Assembly (NCBI RefSeq): GCF_000002425.4
Contig: NC_037262.1
Location: 10,439,129 to 10,503,128, forward strand
DNA from: Physcomitrium patens
Taxonomy: Eukaryota > Streptophyta > Bryopsida > Funariales > Funariaceae
Reading direction: 5' to 3'
Length of the DNA: 64,000 nt
Part shown: in pieces, positions 11,593 through 23,608 of the stretch
Layout of the letters: every line of letters begins with the position of its first letter
Numbering within the stretch: position 1 is the first letter of the stretch
Notes under the pieces: model-generated
Database searches by the model: none
The model's input: only the letters and a program-made list of their open reading frames with translations
What the model was told of the DNA's origin: nothing
Translations under genes and position numbers: made by a program

Positions 11593-14500
11593 ATGGATTC
11601 TGTGATGGGGAACAATTCAGCTCATCCCAGCTTTAGAGAAGAAAGTGTAAGACCGTCTCTCATGCGCACTGACTCCATGAGCAGTGACAACTCAATTGAT
11701 GCTGAAAACCTTGTTGATATCCCAGTCTCACCGAGTATGATGGTAAGCCCTCTGCACTTTAGCTGTAAGTGCCTTATAGTCGTGTGGATAATTAGGGTCG
11801 ACTCGCAGGTTCGCTAGGTGGGTAACTAGGGTCAAGTATTTGCTGTTCCGCAGGACTTACTTCATGTTCTGTCAGGATTCAGCAGCTGTGTTGTTGGTAG
11901 TTGGTCGACTGTTTTGTAGGTATTCTCGTACACGAGAAACATCTTTTAGCGTGGATGTAAATCATGGCGGTTTGAATTCCTCAGGCTGCCATGCTTTTAA
12001 ATGTCTTGTATTGATTGGCACCTATTTAGGCTTTCAGGAAGTGTAGGTGGTCAGAATTAGCATGGTTCACGATGGTGGAACTTTTATCGTGTACTGATTT
12101 TGGCATAACGCACTGAATCATGTTCCGCTGCTTCTCAAATCCAGCTATACCCAGAAAGTCTGCCTCAAATGAATCCCGACGAGCAGTTGGAGAACGAACT
12201 CAAAAAACATGATCGGAAACGATTGAGAAAGAAATGGAAAGGTGATGCACAACGAGTTGCAAACAAGCTTTCATCAGTTATCAAGAAACGCGGTCATAAA
12301 AATGGTGGTGACAGTTCGCCTTCCTTCTCGGATTCCAGGTCTTCATCTGCCATCCAAAAAAGGCTATTGTCTTCTTGTTGATGCATTTGGATTTCAAATT
12401 GTTCTAGACTTTGCGAAGAAGAAGATCTAATCTGCTTTTTGAATTGTACATGGGTTGGATGTCTACATTATGATTTAGATGATTAGGAGCTTTCAATGTG
12501 TTCGATAAATTATCTTTTGATCCTGACTCCTGTTAATTGACATCAGAAAGTACGTCTTTAGTCCTTCTTTCTTTCTTATTGACCTAATTCGACGAGCGGG
12601 TTGAATATGACTTCGAATTGGAATTGTTGGGATCGATTGCAATGTATTCTTCCATCTAAGTAGCATCATAACTTTGGAACATAATAGACATTTGTATTTC
12701 TGTAATAATTTGAAATGCCTTAACGGAATGTCAAGCTTGGAATTATCTATCACTTTACGCTCAAGAAGTGTCAGAGGCTGACAAACCCGTATGCAGGTCT
12801 ACCGGGATAGATTCATTCCGAAGCCGAGATGGCCAAAGCTCGAGCGAGGTGAGCTGCGCCGATGACGATGAATTCATCCCTCTCTCGTTTTTTGACGATG
12901 ATGGTAGAAACGTAGGATCATCTCCAGAAGACTTTCCGCCGCCATTACCAGGAGGAGTGGTTCTGGATCAGAAATATGCCATAAGTGCTAAGGCAATGAA
13001 TGCGATTATATTCAAGCCAGGATCAGAATTTGTGCGGGATTTACTCCAGATTCAGAAGACCACTGATTATGTGGAAGAGCCGTGGAAGAAAGTAGGAAAC
13101 GAGCCCATCAAAAGGTCCATCACCTACATGAGAGCTGCATCCAAGCTGGTAAAAGCAGTCAAAGCATATGAGACCCAAACATATCAGCGAGCTGACGACA
13201 AAGGATTTTGTATTCTAATCTCAAGCTCTACGCCTGATGTGCCCTATGGAGGGAGTTTTATAGTTGAAATGCAGGTAATGCTCATCATTTGCATATAAAC
13301 TAAATTAGAATTTAACTGCATTGTGACTGTAATGTTGAATGTCCCTTTCTCTGTTTAATCTTTTTCAGTTATAATTTCTTGAGTTAAATCGTGAATGAGT
13401 TCCACGGAACGGAAGATAAGTTCAAAATTGTAGAAACTTATGAAAACCCTTACAATCCAAAGGGTCTGCAATTCAGGATGCCCCCTCATGTACATATTTC
13501 ACGAGATAGCTGAGAATTATCTTACTTCATTTCTTGTGTAAGCTTACAGGTTTTGTGGGTTAAATCGAAACTTGCGTCTCATAGACAAGCTTGTAGTAAC
13601 TTTCATGCCTCTTTTTCCCAGACGTAAGCTTTGTCTCTTACTACTCGACAGGCAGTTATTGTGGGGCTTCCCGACACAGCAAGTGGTGAAAAATGCTGTC
13701 AGCTGCGAATATCATGGAGACTTAATTTTCTGCACAGTACGATGATGAAGGGGATGATCGAAAGTGGTGCAAGGAATGGAATAAGAGACAGTTTTGTTGT
13801 TTATCGCGAGGTATCAATAGCATTCATAAACTTGTAGCTGTCACTATTTACATTATCGTTTCCTGAGCTTCCGTTGAGTAATCTCCATATTAGAAGCCCG
13901 CATAATGAAATGTTTCAAACTTACATTTTGTTCTGCACTCAGGAATGATTCTTTAATTGAATATAGGTTCTCTGTGTTTGGCAAACAATATTCGAGATCA
14001 TTTTTAAGATACTAACTTCATCTTTTTGTTATTTAGGTTCTCTCGAGGCATGCCACTCCTCTTTCATCCAGTAAAGAATTACCTTCTGGTGGTGACGATG
14101 AGATACTCATCAGTGACTGGGAAATCGCGTGGGATTACTTTAAGAAATGGCATGTGCTCTTTGCATTAGTGTCTTTGATTATCATCTTGGTTCACATTGC
14201 TCTCGCTCCCCCCAAAAAAAAATGTGGACTTGAATTTTGGATAATCCATTTTCCCGATTCCTTGATGGAGCTGATTATGTCAGCGGTGGTTGTGATTCAA
14301 GTCGAGCGTTTAGCCATCATGATCTACTATTTTGTTCGGGCTCGCTACTGGCAATGTAAGTTCCATTGATGACTATAGAATCAATGATATCAGTTGTATG
14401 ATTTGTGTCTATATTATTCCTATTGGTGCCTTTACTAATTGATGTTCAACAACTTCAAATTGTCCACTGTAGACATTGTACAATCTTAAGCTGATGCAGA

Positions 14501-17500
14501 CATTGAACCTACGCAGGCTTTTGACGACACAAGGTCTAACAACTTCAATATTTTGGTTATTGATGCAGCTGGAGACCATGGAGTGAAAGCTCAGGGGGAC
14601 GGGTGGTTAACATCAGTTACCCTGGTAGAAGGAGTAAACATTGCTCTCCCTGATTCTGGCACTCCTAGTCCATATGTAATATTTAGGTGCAATGGGAAAA
14701 GTCGAACCAGCTCGGTAAAATTGCGAACTTCGAACCCAGCTTGGCGCGGTGAGCAATTATAACCAATCTCATTGTTTGTGAACACTTAACGAAATATGAA
14801 GGTCTTTAATGAAAGAAGAAAACGAAACTAAAGCTGTGGTCTGATTTCTTTGTTTTCTGCAGAGATTTTTGAGTTCAATGCGTCTGATAATCCACCCACA
14901 ACCATGGACATTGAGGTCTTCGATTATGATGGTCCATTTTCGGAAGCAGAATCACTTGGTTATGCCGAAATAAACTTTTTGAAACAAAGTGCAGGGAAGT
15001 TAGCGGACTTCTGGCTCCCTTTAGAAGGAAATAGTGCTCGGGCAAATGGAGCAAAATTGCATTTACGAGTATTTCTGTCCAACACCAGAGATACTGATGC
15101 TTTACCTGAGTACCTTGAACGGGTTGAACGAGAAGTTGGTTTGAAGGTACTTCTAAACAATTTCTCAATTAAGAGTACAGTGAAGTTCACCAGTTTGGTA
15201 TTGTCGCTCATTCGTATCTTACTGTGTTATCCATGTGAATATTTTTCATCTAGTTGACTGCCTGATGTGATCTTCGGGCGGTGGTTTTTGATCTGACAAT
15301 TTTAAATATTTGTTTAGAATTGAGTCGGGCTGACATTAGATTCTAGTCTTTTGTTTGTGTTCTAGAGTTTGCCAAAACCATATCCATGCTCACTCCTGGT
15401 CTTGATGGATTTACCATTTACAAAATTTCCCGGACAAGCGGGGAACTGATGATTGTGTGCTAATTTCGTGGTTTCTTATTTATGAATCGTTGGATAGTGC
15501 AGGTCAGGAAGCGTTCCGCTCAAAAGAACAATTCTTTTCAGAAGCTCTTCTCGTTACCTGCAGAAGAGTTTTTATTCAATGATTTTGCTTGTGCAATCAA
15601 GAGGAAGATACCAATTCAGGTACTAATGTTGGTCCAGAATTAGTAAGATATTGTGCATGAATTATGAGATCACAAGAAGTTGAGTTTTATGTTACCTGGG
15701 TAACTCCAGTTATTGTTTTGCTTCATTGGCAAGTTTATATATCAACTTCGAATAGTGAAGTGGTTTCACCATTTATATTCTAATTCGAATCAGTTGTCTT
15801 GCTGGACTGTAATATCTTCTGCAACAGGGCCGTTTGTTCCTGTCGCCCCGTCTGTTAGGATTCTACTCAAACTTGTTTGGTCATAAGACCAAGTTCACTC
15901 TTCTTTGGGAGGAAATCGAAGAGATCAAGGAGATAGCCCAATCTATCAATCCCTCAATTGTTGTGTTTTTGCGAAAAGGTCGTGGCTTCGATGCCCGACA
16001 TGGCGCACGCGGTATTGACGGAATGGGTCGCTTGAAGTTCCAATTCCTATCATTTGTGCGTTCTGGGACTGCTTTCAGGTATGTTACGCGATTTGGAGAC
16101 TACTTGGATGAGTAATGGAGGGTTTGGAAATTGTGTTAGTTGTATGTAATGAAATGTAGAGACATCTCTTTACTTTGTTTTAAACCTTGGCTTTTCTTTC
16201 ATGTCGCTGGAGTTTTAGAGTTTGATCAGCTGTTGCGTGTGGGACCCTTTTAGTGGTGATTGTTGAATTTTTTACAGTCATGAACTTTCTTGCAAGTTGA
16301 TACAATTATGCAAATTTCCAGATTAAGTTTGCAGATATGAAACTCGCAACGTGTACTCTTTAGTTGAGCATAAGATCTGGGTCAGCAGTTCAAATCCTCA
16401 TTCGCAAACCATAAATTGTAGGATTCACAGACAAAGATTCTGATTTGGTACTCATGCGCTGGATCCCAGAGCCATTGTTGCGTTGTGGAAGAACAGAAAT
16501 TTGAGTTTAGAACAGAAAATGGACATCATAGCAAATGTAGAAGCTGGCGACATGAAGTACTCTGTGGCAGAGCGACAAGCGGATGATCGTCAGCCTTTCC
16601 TGGGGATTGAAGATGCCTCTATGTCAGAGGTGGTTCACATGGAAATTCCCATTACTGTAAGCTATTTCTAGCTCATCAACTTCGAACAAGATAGTGGTTA
16701 TGTATATTAGTGGACGAGTACAAGTTCATAAGTGGACGAGTGCTACATGACGCCATCCTGCACCTGTCTTACAAGCAAAGATGTTACTGTTCTCCCATTT
16801 ATATTGAAATTCCTAAGCTGTAGTACTTTCATTGTGTATGTATGTAAAAGAAAATTTAATCAGTATACAAAGCAGGAGAAAAAGAAGAAGAAGAAGAAGG
16901 TGGAATAGTCAGACATTGTAACCATAACAAACATGGACTTTTGAATCTTGGAAATTATTAATAGAATAACCTTATGACTGGGAGTACTCGTAGAAAAGTT
17001 CATTTTAATGATAGAGAAGTGTATCCTCCCGGTTAGAACTTGGACTAACCATTTGTCGCTGAGTACTTGCTTGATCGAGCGGGGTTCTTTTCTGACTTTT
17101 TATCACTTTGTGGCAGGTTGAGAGTGTGCACGCAGTTATCCTGGATGAAAAAATGGATCGCGCTATAAGTGAGAAACTTGGTCTCTCGGACTACGAGAGC
17201 TCTCCATGGGAGATTGTTGATAAGAAGGCTCAGCTTGAAATTCGGCGTCGTCATCGTAGTTACAAACTTAATCGTCTTATCACCCAATTTGGGAGCAAAA
17301 TATCTTGTGTTCAGCAGAAAAGTCTTTCCGTTAACTCAAAGAAATTGGTCATCAACGAGATACTGACACTTCATGATGTGCCATTCGGTGATCATTTTCA
17401 AGTAAGCCTTTCTTTCTCCCTAGATTTCGTTCTATTTACAATGTCTGGATTGCATGTCTATCATCCAGAGTTGTGATGAGAACTAATTTCCGTGACTAAC

Positions 17501-17793
17501 GAGAGATCTCACGTTGGCTTCGCACCTCTGATTATGATTCGTAGATACAAACTCGTATGGAATTTGAGACTCTATCTATGGAACCAATCACCACACACTT
17601 CAAGGCTTTTGTTGGGGTTGCATGGCAGAAGGCCACCGAGTTGGATCAACGGAAGATGACAAAGAACATATATGAGCACATCACAAACCAGTATCAGGCT
17701 CTTGTAGAGTTCATTGTTGAGGAAGTTCAACAAGGGAATTCTCCTCGGAACCCCCCCATGAACGATGATTCTAAAAGAATTAATGGAGTTTGA
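11593..17793 (+). CDS. C2/GRAM/VASt-domain membrane protein (At1g03370/At5g50170-like), 12 exons
   Basis: Exons inferred from GT-AG borders and family similarity: 11593-11742, 12145 to about 12338 (3' end uncertain), about 12766-13274, 13652-13810, 14037-14355, 14569-14748, 14863-15146, 15503-15619, 15828-16078, 16470-16656, 17117-17401, 17545-17793. Reading phases agree at every junction from 13274 onward; the second-to-third exon join does not fit any strong donor. Domain order: Ser-rich and basic linker; first VASt domain (PLPGGVVLDQKY to LRISWRLNFLHSTMMKGMIE); two hydrophobic segments (14154-14330); C2 domain (GDGWLTSVTLVEGVNIAL to SKLHLR-type end); GRAM (GRLFLSPRLLGFYSNLFGHK); second VASt (17117-17793). 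VASt domains bind sterol and GRAM binds phospholipid in the Lam/GRAMD1 family, so a membrane-contact or lipid-transfer role is likely. Plant homologues carry another C2 at the N terminus, which I could not find here. Confidence 0.88.
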
Positions 17794-18668
17794 AACTGAA
17801 CTATTTCATACCTGACAGTGGCTTTTCAGACGCAAGTGACACGCGTGTTGAGAGACGCTGCAACTGGCGTGGTAATTATGGAAGTGCTTAGGCGCAACGT
17901 ATGTGGATGTCTTCAAGCTTTATGAACAAATTCGGCACTTCATGTAAAGGTTAAAATTTAGAATGCGGTTGAAGAACACGAAATGTTGCCTCCCCTGGTA
18001 ATTAGTCTTTTTAGTGCAGTCAAATAGTGCATTGACTAGAACCTTTGAAAGGACTCTTGGGTTTGTACCATACTGTAGGGATTGTTTATTCGGTCAGTTT
18101 TATGAAATTATGCGGTCCTCCAGGGTCCTGAAACATTACACTCCATTGTTAAGTTCAAAGTACAACTCGGTATATTTTTCTTTCTTCAGTCAAAAATTGT
18201 GCAACAGAGAAACATTTTATCATCAGCGTTTGTTCCATGCAAGTATTAGTCGAATTCGTACACATTCTTCAGATCATTTTAACGTATATTTGCGAACTCG
18301 ATTTAATCTTGAACATCAAAACTTAGACCCTCACTATAGAAGAACAGCATGGAGATGTGTAACATGAGATCAAGTTGCTGTAAAGTTGAAGCTACTTCTT
18401 TGACCTCATATCAAATGTCAGCTTCAAACTGTTACATGAACAGCCTAAGTTTGACCAGTTCTAACACTCAAGTACACTCGTTACAAAACATTTCAAAATG
18501 CAAGTGCATAATTCTGAAACCCAACTCAGAATTGAAACTCAGAGATCCATTGCTTTGAAAGTGATAGAATTCCAAACTTATGGAGTTTCTAATAATACGA
18601 CTTGCTTAATCTTGCTTGTTGAATGCAAGGCTCGAAGCTTCCATTAAACAAGATGTAGCTATATACAT
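17794..18668. other. Convergent 3' intergenic/UTR region
   Basis: This is the sequence between the stop codons of two converging genes and presumably contains both 3' UTRs and poly(A) sites. The open frame 18014-18367 has no recognisable domain and lies where UTR is expected. No other gene seen. Confidence 0.5.
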
Positions 18669-20182
18669 TCAACCTAAGACGAAACCAGCCATATCCCAGA
18701 ACTTAAGCTCCAGCTCCAAAACCCGCACACAGGCCTGAAATAACATTTATGACCACAGTCAGCAACTGCGAGCACCCGTCCGATACATTGAAATCTCTTG
18801 AGAACTCATAGCAGGACAAGATCTTAAAATTGTTCTTGGCTTATCAATAGGTCGCTTGTATGTTTCCATTGCCATCGAATCAAATTGGACAAAATAAGTG
18901 GGCAGTTTTAGACCCAAAGTAAGACAAGTGGGTATGCAACGCACAAGCAAAGAGAAAATTAAAAGCTGCCAAGAATTGCCGTGGACAACATTTGAGACCG
19001 CCTTCATTGCATTAGCAGTCAAATACTCTCAAATTTGGCAGCTGAGGCAACTGCGAGAGCTCCTACCTTCATTTTGAAGATCAGCAGACATAACTTGTGT
19101 CGAGGTAAAGACGGGATTTAATGACCAGAGATAAGGGAACCTAGTACTGCTGCCCTGATGAATTGGGTAAAATATTAGCCTGCAAGGAAAGTTGTGGTGC
19201 ATCAAACAGCAGAAAGGAATACAATCTGTGAAGTTATGATTATACCTCATGAGCTTGTTTCTGCTCATCCTTGGAAGCATTCTCAAGGGCTTTATCCACC
19301 AGTTTCATCAACTTTAATGTGTAGTCATGAAACTCTGGGCTCCCCCATCTCTTGACTGTACTAATAAGCTCAAACGGCGTTTTAGCGTCTTTCTCCAGGC
19401 ACGACATAAAGCTGACGCAGTACACCAACTCGATGAGCCAGAAAGCAGATATTGCAACTGTGAATGGAGTGTCGCTGCCCTCCAACTGCTTCAGAAATCT
19501 GGTTGTCAAGAGGCAATTAAGACCAGCTATAGAAAATCAGGTTTGAAAACGAAAACGCGACATTTAATCTAATTACAAATTTGCAGAAATGAATGAAATT
19601 GACTCCTAGAAAATTTTGGTAGGAAATAGGATGGCGGAAAGCGCGATGTAAAAGCGGCTGCCTCACGCGCAGTAGTCCTTGTTCGGTTGAAGAAGCGTCA
19701 CTCTCTCCAGAAAGATTTGCCAAAAATTTGCCTCCTTGCGAAACCACGTAATTTCGCTCTCCAGAGCCGTGATTCCTCCCAGAATGATATCCACGTCGCA
19801 TTCTGGTGAATCTCGAGGCATTTTCACCAACACACTCGCGACGAAGCGAACAAACTCCCTTACGAAGTGGTAGTCTTGTTCCTGAATGACAAGAATACAG
19901 AGCACACAACTTGTACATGAGTTCGGATTTCTAATCCACTTCAAATTCGACATGCTAAACCCTGCTTCCTACACTCACACCAAATCAATCAAGAAAATTT
20001 AAATTTTAAAAATGACACTAAGGCAGATTTTAAAAAATACAAATTCTCACCATCCAAAGCTTAAAATTTTGGGCATCGATGGAGCCATCTCGAATACTCG
20101 CAATGAAGCTGTGGTTAGTGGCAGCCGAGTAGAGATCGTGGTTCTGTTTCAAAAAATCCGCTGTAAACGACCCTGCCTCCAT
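18669..20182 (-). CDS. TENA_E: TENA_E-type aminopyrimidine aminohydrolase (thiamin pyrimidine salvage), 4 exons
   Basis: Exons on the minus strand: 20182-20051 (ATG at 20182), 19881-19667, 19498-19246, 18734-18669 (TGA). All introns are GT-AG, phases match, and the spliced frame is 666 nt, or 221 residues, the usual length of plant TENA_E proteins (Arabidopsis At3g16990). Segments align along the family: ATNHSFIASIRDGSID, then EQDYHFVREFVRFVASVLV, then ITALESEITWFRKEA, FTVAISAFWLIELVYCVSF, KTPFELISTVKRWGSPEFH, and the C-terminal VRVLELELKFWDM. Plant TENA_E hydrolyses formylamino- and amino-pyrimidine breakdown products of thiamin towards HMP, allowing salvage for thiamin synthesis. The E-type lacks the active-site Cys of bacterial TenA and relies on a conserved Glu near the C terminus. 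The gene faces the C2/GRAM gene tail-to-tail. It looks intact. Confidence 0.9.
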
Positions 20183-20880
20183 ATAGCCCAATATTTTGCA
20201 ATTCCTTAAGCGCTATCGCTACCAGATTACTCAGACACAAGACTTCGGAATTGAAATCCTCCTAGCTCACGGAACATTCGCCAAGATCATATATTTTTTA
20301 CAACCCACAATCTGAAACTGCATTTGAATACTGCTAATGCAATCGTCAACTGAGCACACAAGGGGAATCTCTACGAACGGTCCACCTCGTCTCATGCCCG
20401 AGATTGATGACGTAGATGTTACACGTAGATGATACACGTGGAGTTGGAGTAGATGATACACGTAGATGATACACATGAAGAAGAATAACGAGCCCTCGTG
20501 ACTTTCATTGATTCTGCCCTAATCCCTGCATGCTTATTCTTAGTTCATGTTCCCTAAACCTGGTGCTTGCAAGAGTAGGAGGATAAATCGGAGTGAAATT
20601 CATAAAGAATTGAGAAAACAATAGTAGTAGAGCCACTACACAAAGGCAATTTTCAAAAAGGCTCAAGCTACATGCACTCTAAGTTGCTACATGCACACTT
20701 CATATTGCTGTATGCATTTTCAAAAAACATTGGAGGTTTTGATTGGTTGAGTGTTGTTCTATTGACCTTGTCACCTAACACAACTACTGACTGATTAGGA
20801 GGTGGCAGCCCCTCCTCTGGTAGTCTTGTTGATTGGTTAGTGAGTAGCATCAAGGAGCCTTTAAGAGAGAGCCTTGAGGA
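20183..20880. other. Upstream region of the TENA_E gene
   Basis: Non-coding sequence 5' of the minus-strand TENA_E start; it includes the minisatellite described separately. Nothing else recognised. Confidence 0.4.
20411..20476. promoter_or_regulatory. TAGATGATACACG minisatellite with G-box (CACGTG)
   Basis: Four imperfect copies of a unit close to TAGATGATACACG lie about 230-295 bp upstream of the TENA_E start codon. One copy creates a CACGTG palindrome at 20435-20440 (context ACACGTGG, the ABRE/G-box core) and others contain ACACGT. G-box cores bind bZIP and bHLH factors in plants. Regulatory use here is inference. Confidence 0.45.
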
Positions 20881-20929
20881 AAAACAATTTTAAATCTGTA
20901 CTTTGTCTCAACAATGTTTTTACTAATTT

Positions 20930-21347
20930 TCAAACATCACTAAACCACAAACTAGAAGTTGGTATAATTCTAATCAAACTTTAACCAATTCAAAGTAAAT
21001 TTAAAAGAAATTACAAAAAAAACACAAATAAATCATAAATTAATTTTAAAAAATAATAATAAAGAAATATTTAAAAATACATAAAAATATAACCTTAAAG
21101 AAATAAAATTAAGCTTAAAAAAATATTAATTTTTTTTAAAGAAATAACAAAAAACCATAAAAAATATTAAAAATAAAAATCCTAAATAAATCTTAAGTAA
21201 ATCTTAATCAAATCTTAATTTATTCCTAATTAAAATCTTTATAAATCTTAACCAAATTTTAGGTCAAATCCTAATTAAACCTTCATTGAAATCTTAATTA
21301 AAACCTTAATGAACCTTGACCAAATCCTAGGTCAAACCCTAATTAAA
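20930..21347. repeat. Degenerate AT-rich short-period repeat, left part
   Basis: Many loose copies of a motif near AAATCTTAAT / AAATCCTAATTAAA, including ATCCTAGGTCAAA. The block stops exactly where element A begins at 21348 and the same kind of sequence resumes at 32880, so A is inserted into it. Confidence 0.6.
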
Positions 21348-21877
21348 TGTCAAGGATATCAATCTTAAAGAATTAAAAGATCAAAACACTCTTGTATCAC
21401 TTGAAAAGACTAGATAATCACTCTAAGATGATATGATATTAAATTAGAATGACTATTACCAAAAACAAGAAGACTAAAAAGTCTTGTAATAAGACTAAGG
21501 ATTAGAAAGGCATTGATATGGGTAAAGAAGACTTCACTCTTGCTTCTATGTATACTATCTAGCTAAGAGATACATAGTAATATTCTATAGGACCTCCAAC
21601 ACATGTTGACTTTGCAAGACATTTGTTAACTTGCAAGACAAGTTTTCTATAGATGCTCCACATAGTTAGCTTATTCTACAAGCTACCAACACATGTGACA
21701 TGTGGTTAATTTTCGACCAAATTTCTAACCTACCAATCAACTATAAACATGTGTAAAGTCAAAACTATATCAATGAAGCTTCTAAAAAGCTTATCTAGAA
21801 GATATTATGAAATTAATCTATTTTTATCTACTTATTCATATATATAATAATTGGAGTAAATACATATATCTGTGATA
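21348..21877 (-). repeat. 3' LTR of element A
   Basis: Begins TGTCAAGGAT and ends TGTGATA. It shares with the LTRs of B, D and F the block around GACCTCCAACACATGTTGACTTTG and the GAAGCTTCTAAAAAGCTT palindrome. Confidence 0.8.
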
Positions 21878-23571
21878 TAACTTCTTCTTTTAGAAGTGAG
21901 TTCCATGAAGAGTGGTCATCATCTTTTATGGATCTTACTATTCTTTATTTTAGTTTTCACAAATGCTATCAATGAAAATCCTCAACTTCCTTTGCTATAT
22001 TTGCAAGATTCTTTTCTCGCTCTCATATAGGTTCACAAATATCATATCCATTCCAATAAATAAGATATTCCAATCTATTTTGACATGGCCTTGAATCTAA
22101 GACTTCTTTCACCTTGGATTCTTTATTATTATTCACTTCTAGAAGAAGAGACAACATTTATCTTCTTTTTGATATATCCACTATTTTATATGGCTCAAGA
22201 AGAAATATGTGGGATAATGGATGGATATTTATAGACTTTGATAGATATAATCAATATGTAATAAGATTGACCTTGTTCACAAATAGGAAATAGTCCAAGC
22301 TTACAGTAATCAAACTTGATACAAGAGCAACTAGTCATAATATTGTGACAAAATAATCATATCTTATTATCAACGTCGAATTGAGGTTGCTTCTTGCAAT
22401 AAGTATCTACATTAGTCTTTTGTCATTCTTAGGCTTCTTTTAATTTTTTCATAATTTATATATATATAATTCAATTAAAAAAATATATGGCTACTAAAAA
22501 GTCATGACGAGCTTAAAAAACACATAATTTTACTTTGCCTTTTAAAATATATAATTATTCCTTGAAATATAATAGGTTATTCTTGAATTCAAATTTAGAA
22601 GAATAATAAAATTTGAAAGAATTATTTTTCATATCATAAATAAGAAAATCAAAGGAAATATTTAATTAAACTTGCTTATAAAAGATTGAATTAATAATCA
22701 ATGTTGATTTTATTGCTCAAAGGTGAAAATGCCTTGGCTTCAAGAAAATCATTCTTTGTTGATCAAAAGATGCATCTCTTTTTTTTGGTGCAATATAAGT
22801 ATGTCTAAAAAGGTGTTTGATAAACCTTATTTTTTTTTGAGTCAATAAGTGATTTTGAAATCAAATCTTAATAAAGATATGCTCCAACAAGTATAGCAAT
22901 AATTCAAAATACATGTCAGCATAAAGTACTCAAGACAACTTTTAGATAATTTTGCCATTCTTGAAATGAATCCACAATTGCAAGAAGCTTTTTGTTGCAG
23001 GTTTCATAGTTAATCTTGGTTGCTAAAATTTTCTTAGAATAAAAAGCCATTAGATAGAACTTGTTATCTACTCCCATTTTTGACAAAATGGCATTGATAG
23101 CAAAGTCTAGTGCATTTATTTCCATAAAGAATACATTGAAAAAACTTATGCAATTCAAAATTGGTACAAAAATAAATATTATTTTCAAGGCTCTAAAAGA
23201 TGCTTCAACCTCATTGCTCTATTTAAGTTTGTTTTTACATGTTAGATATATGAAAAGAGCCACAACTTAAAAAATTTATTAATGAAGATTTGATAATAAT
23301 TAGCAAATTACAAAAAATATTGTATATCTTTAATTTTTTTAAGGATCTTCTAATTTGTGATAGTTTAAACCTTCTTAGGATTCATTATAAGATTATTTTT
23401 TGTAATTATATATTCTAGAAAGTTATTTTAAGTAGTATAAATATAAAGATATGAATATGAATATTTTGAATATAATGAATATAATATACTTTATATTCAA
23501 AATATTCATATTTAATTTAAAGTATAATTTTTTATTTATCTCTTTTTTTAATATATATCAGATTATATGTT

Positions 23572-23572
<1 letters not shown>

Positions 23573-23605
<33 letters not shown>
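23573..23605. repeat. (TA)n microsatellite inside element A
   Basis: Continuous TA run within the decayed RT region. Confidence 0.8.

Positions 23606-23608
<3 letters not shown>

Noticed and set aside
13385..13515. 43-codon open frame (VNEFHGTEDKFKIVETYENP...) in the intron between exons ending at 13274 and starting at 13652
   Set aside because: The VASt domain is continuous without it, its frame has no suitable splice phase, and frames of this length occur by chance. Its amino acid composition looks coding-like, but I know no matching family.
16360..16430. tRNA-like T-arm (GTTCAAATCC) and A-box-like sequence in an intron
   Set aside because: Neither the T stem nor the acceptor stem pairs properly; no complete cloverleaf can be drawn.
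18014..18367. 117-codon frame downstream of the C2/GRAM gene as a continuation or separate gene
   Set aside because: The gene already ends at a family-consistent stop at 17793, and this frame has no recognisable domain; probable 3' UTR.
20930..21347. Telomere-like CCCTAA/CCTAAT motifs as interstitial telomeric repeat
   Set aside because: The units are degenerate and AT-rich (AAATCTTAAT type) with no exact TTTAGGG runs.
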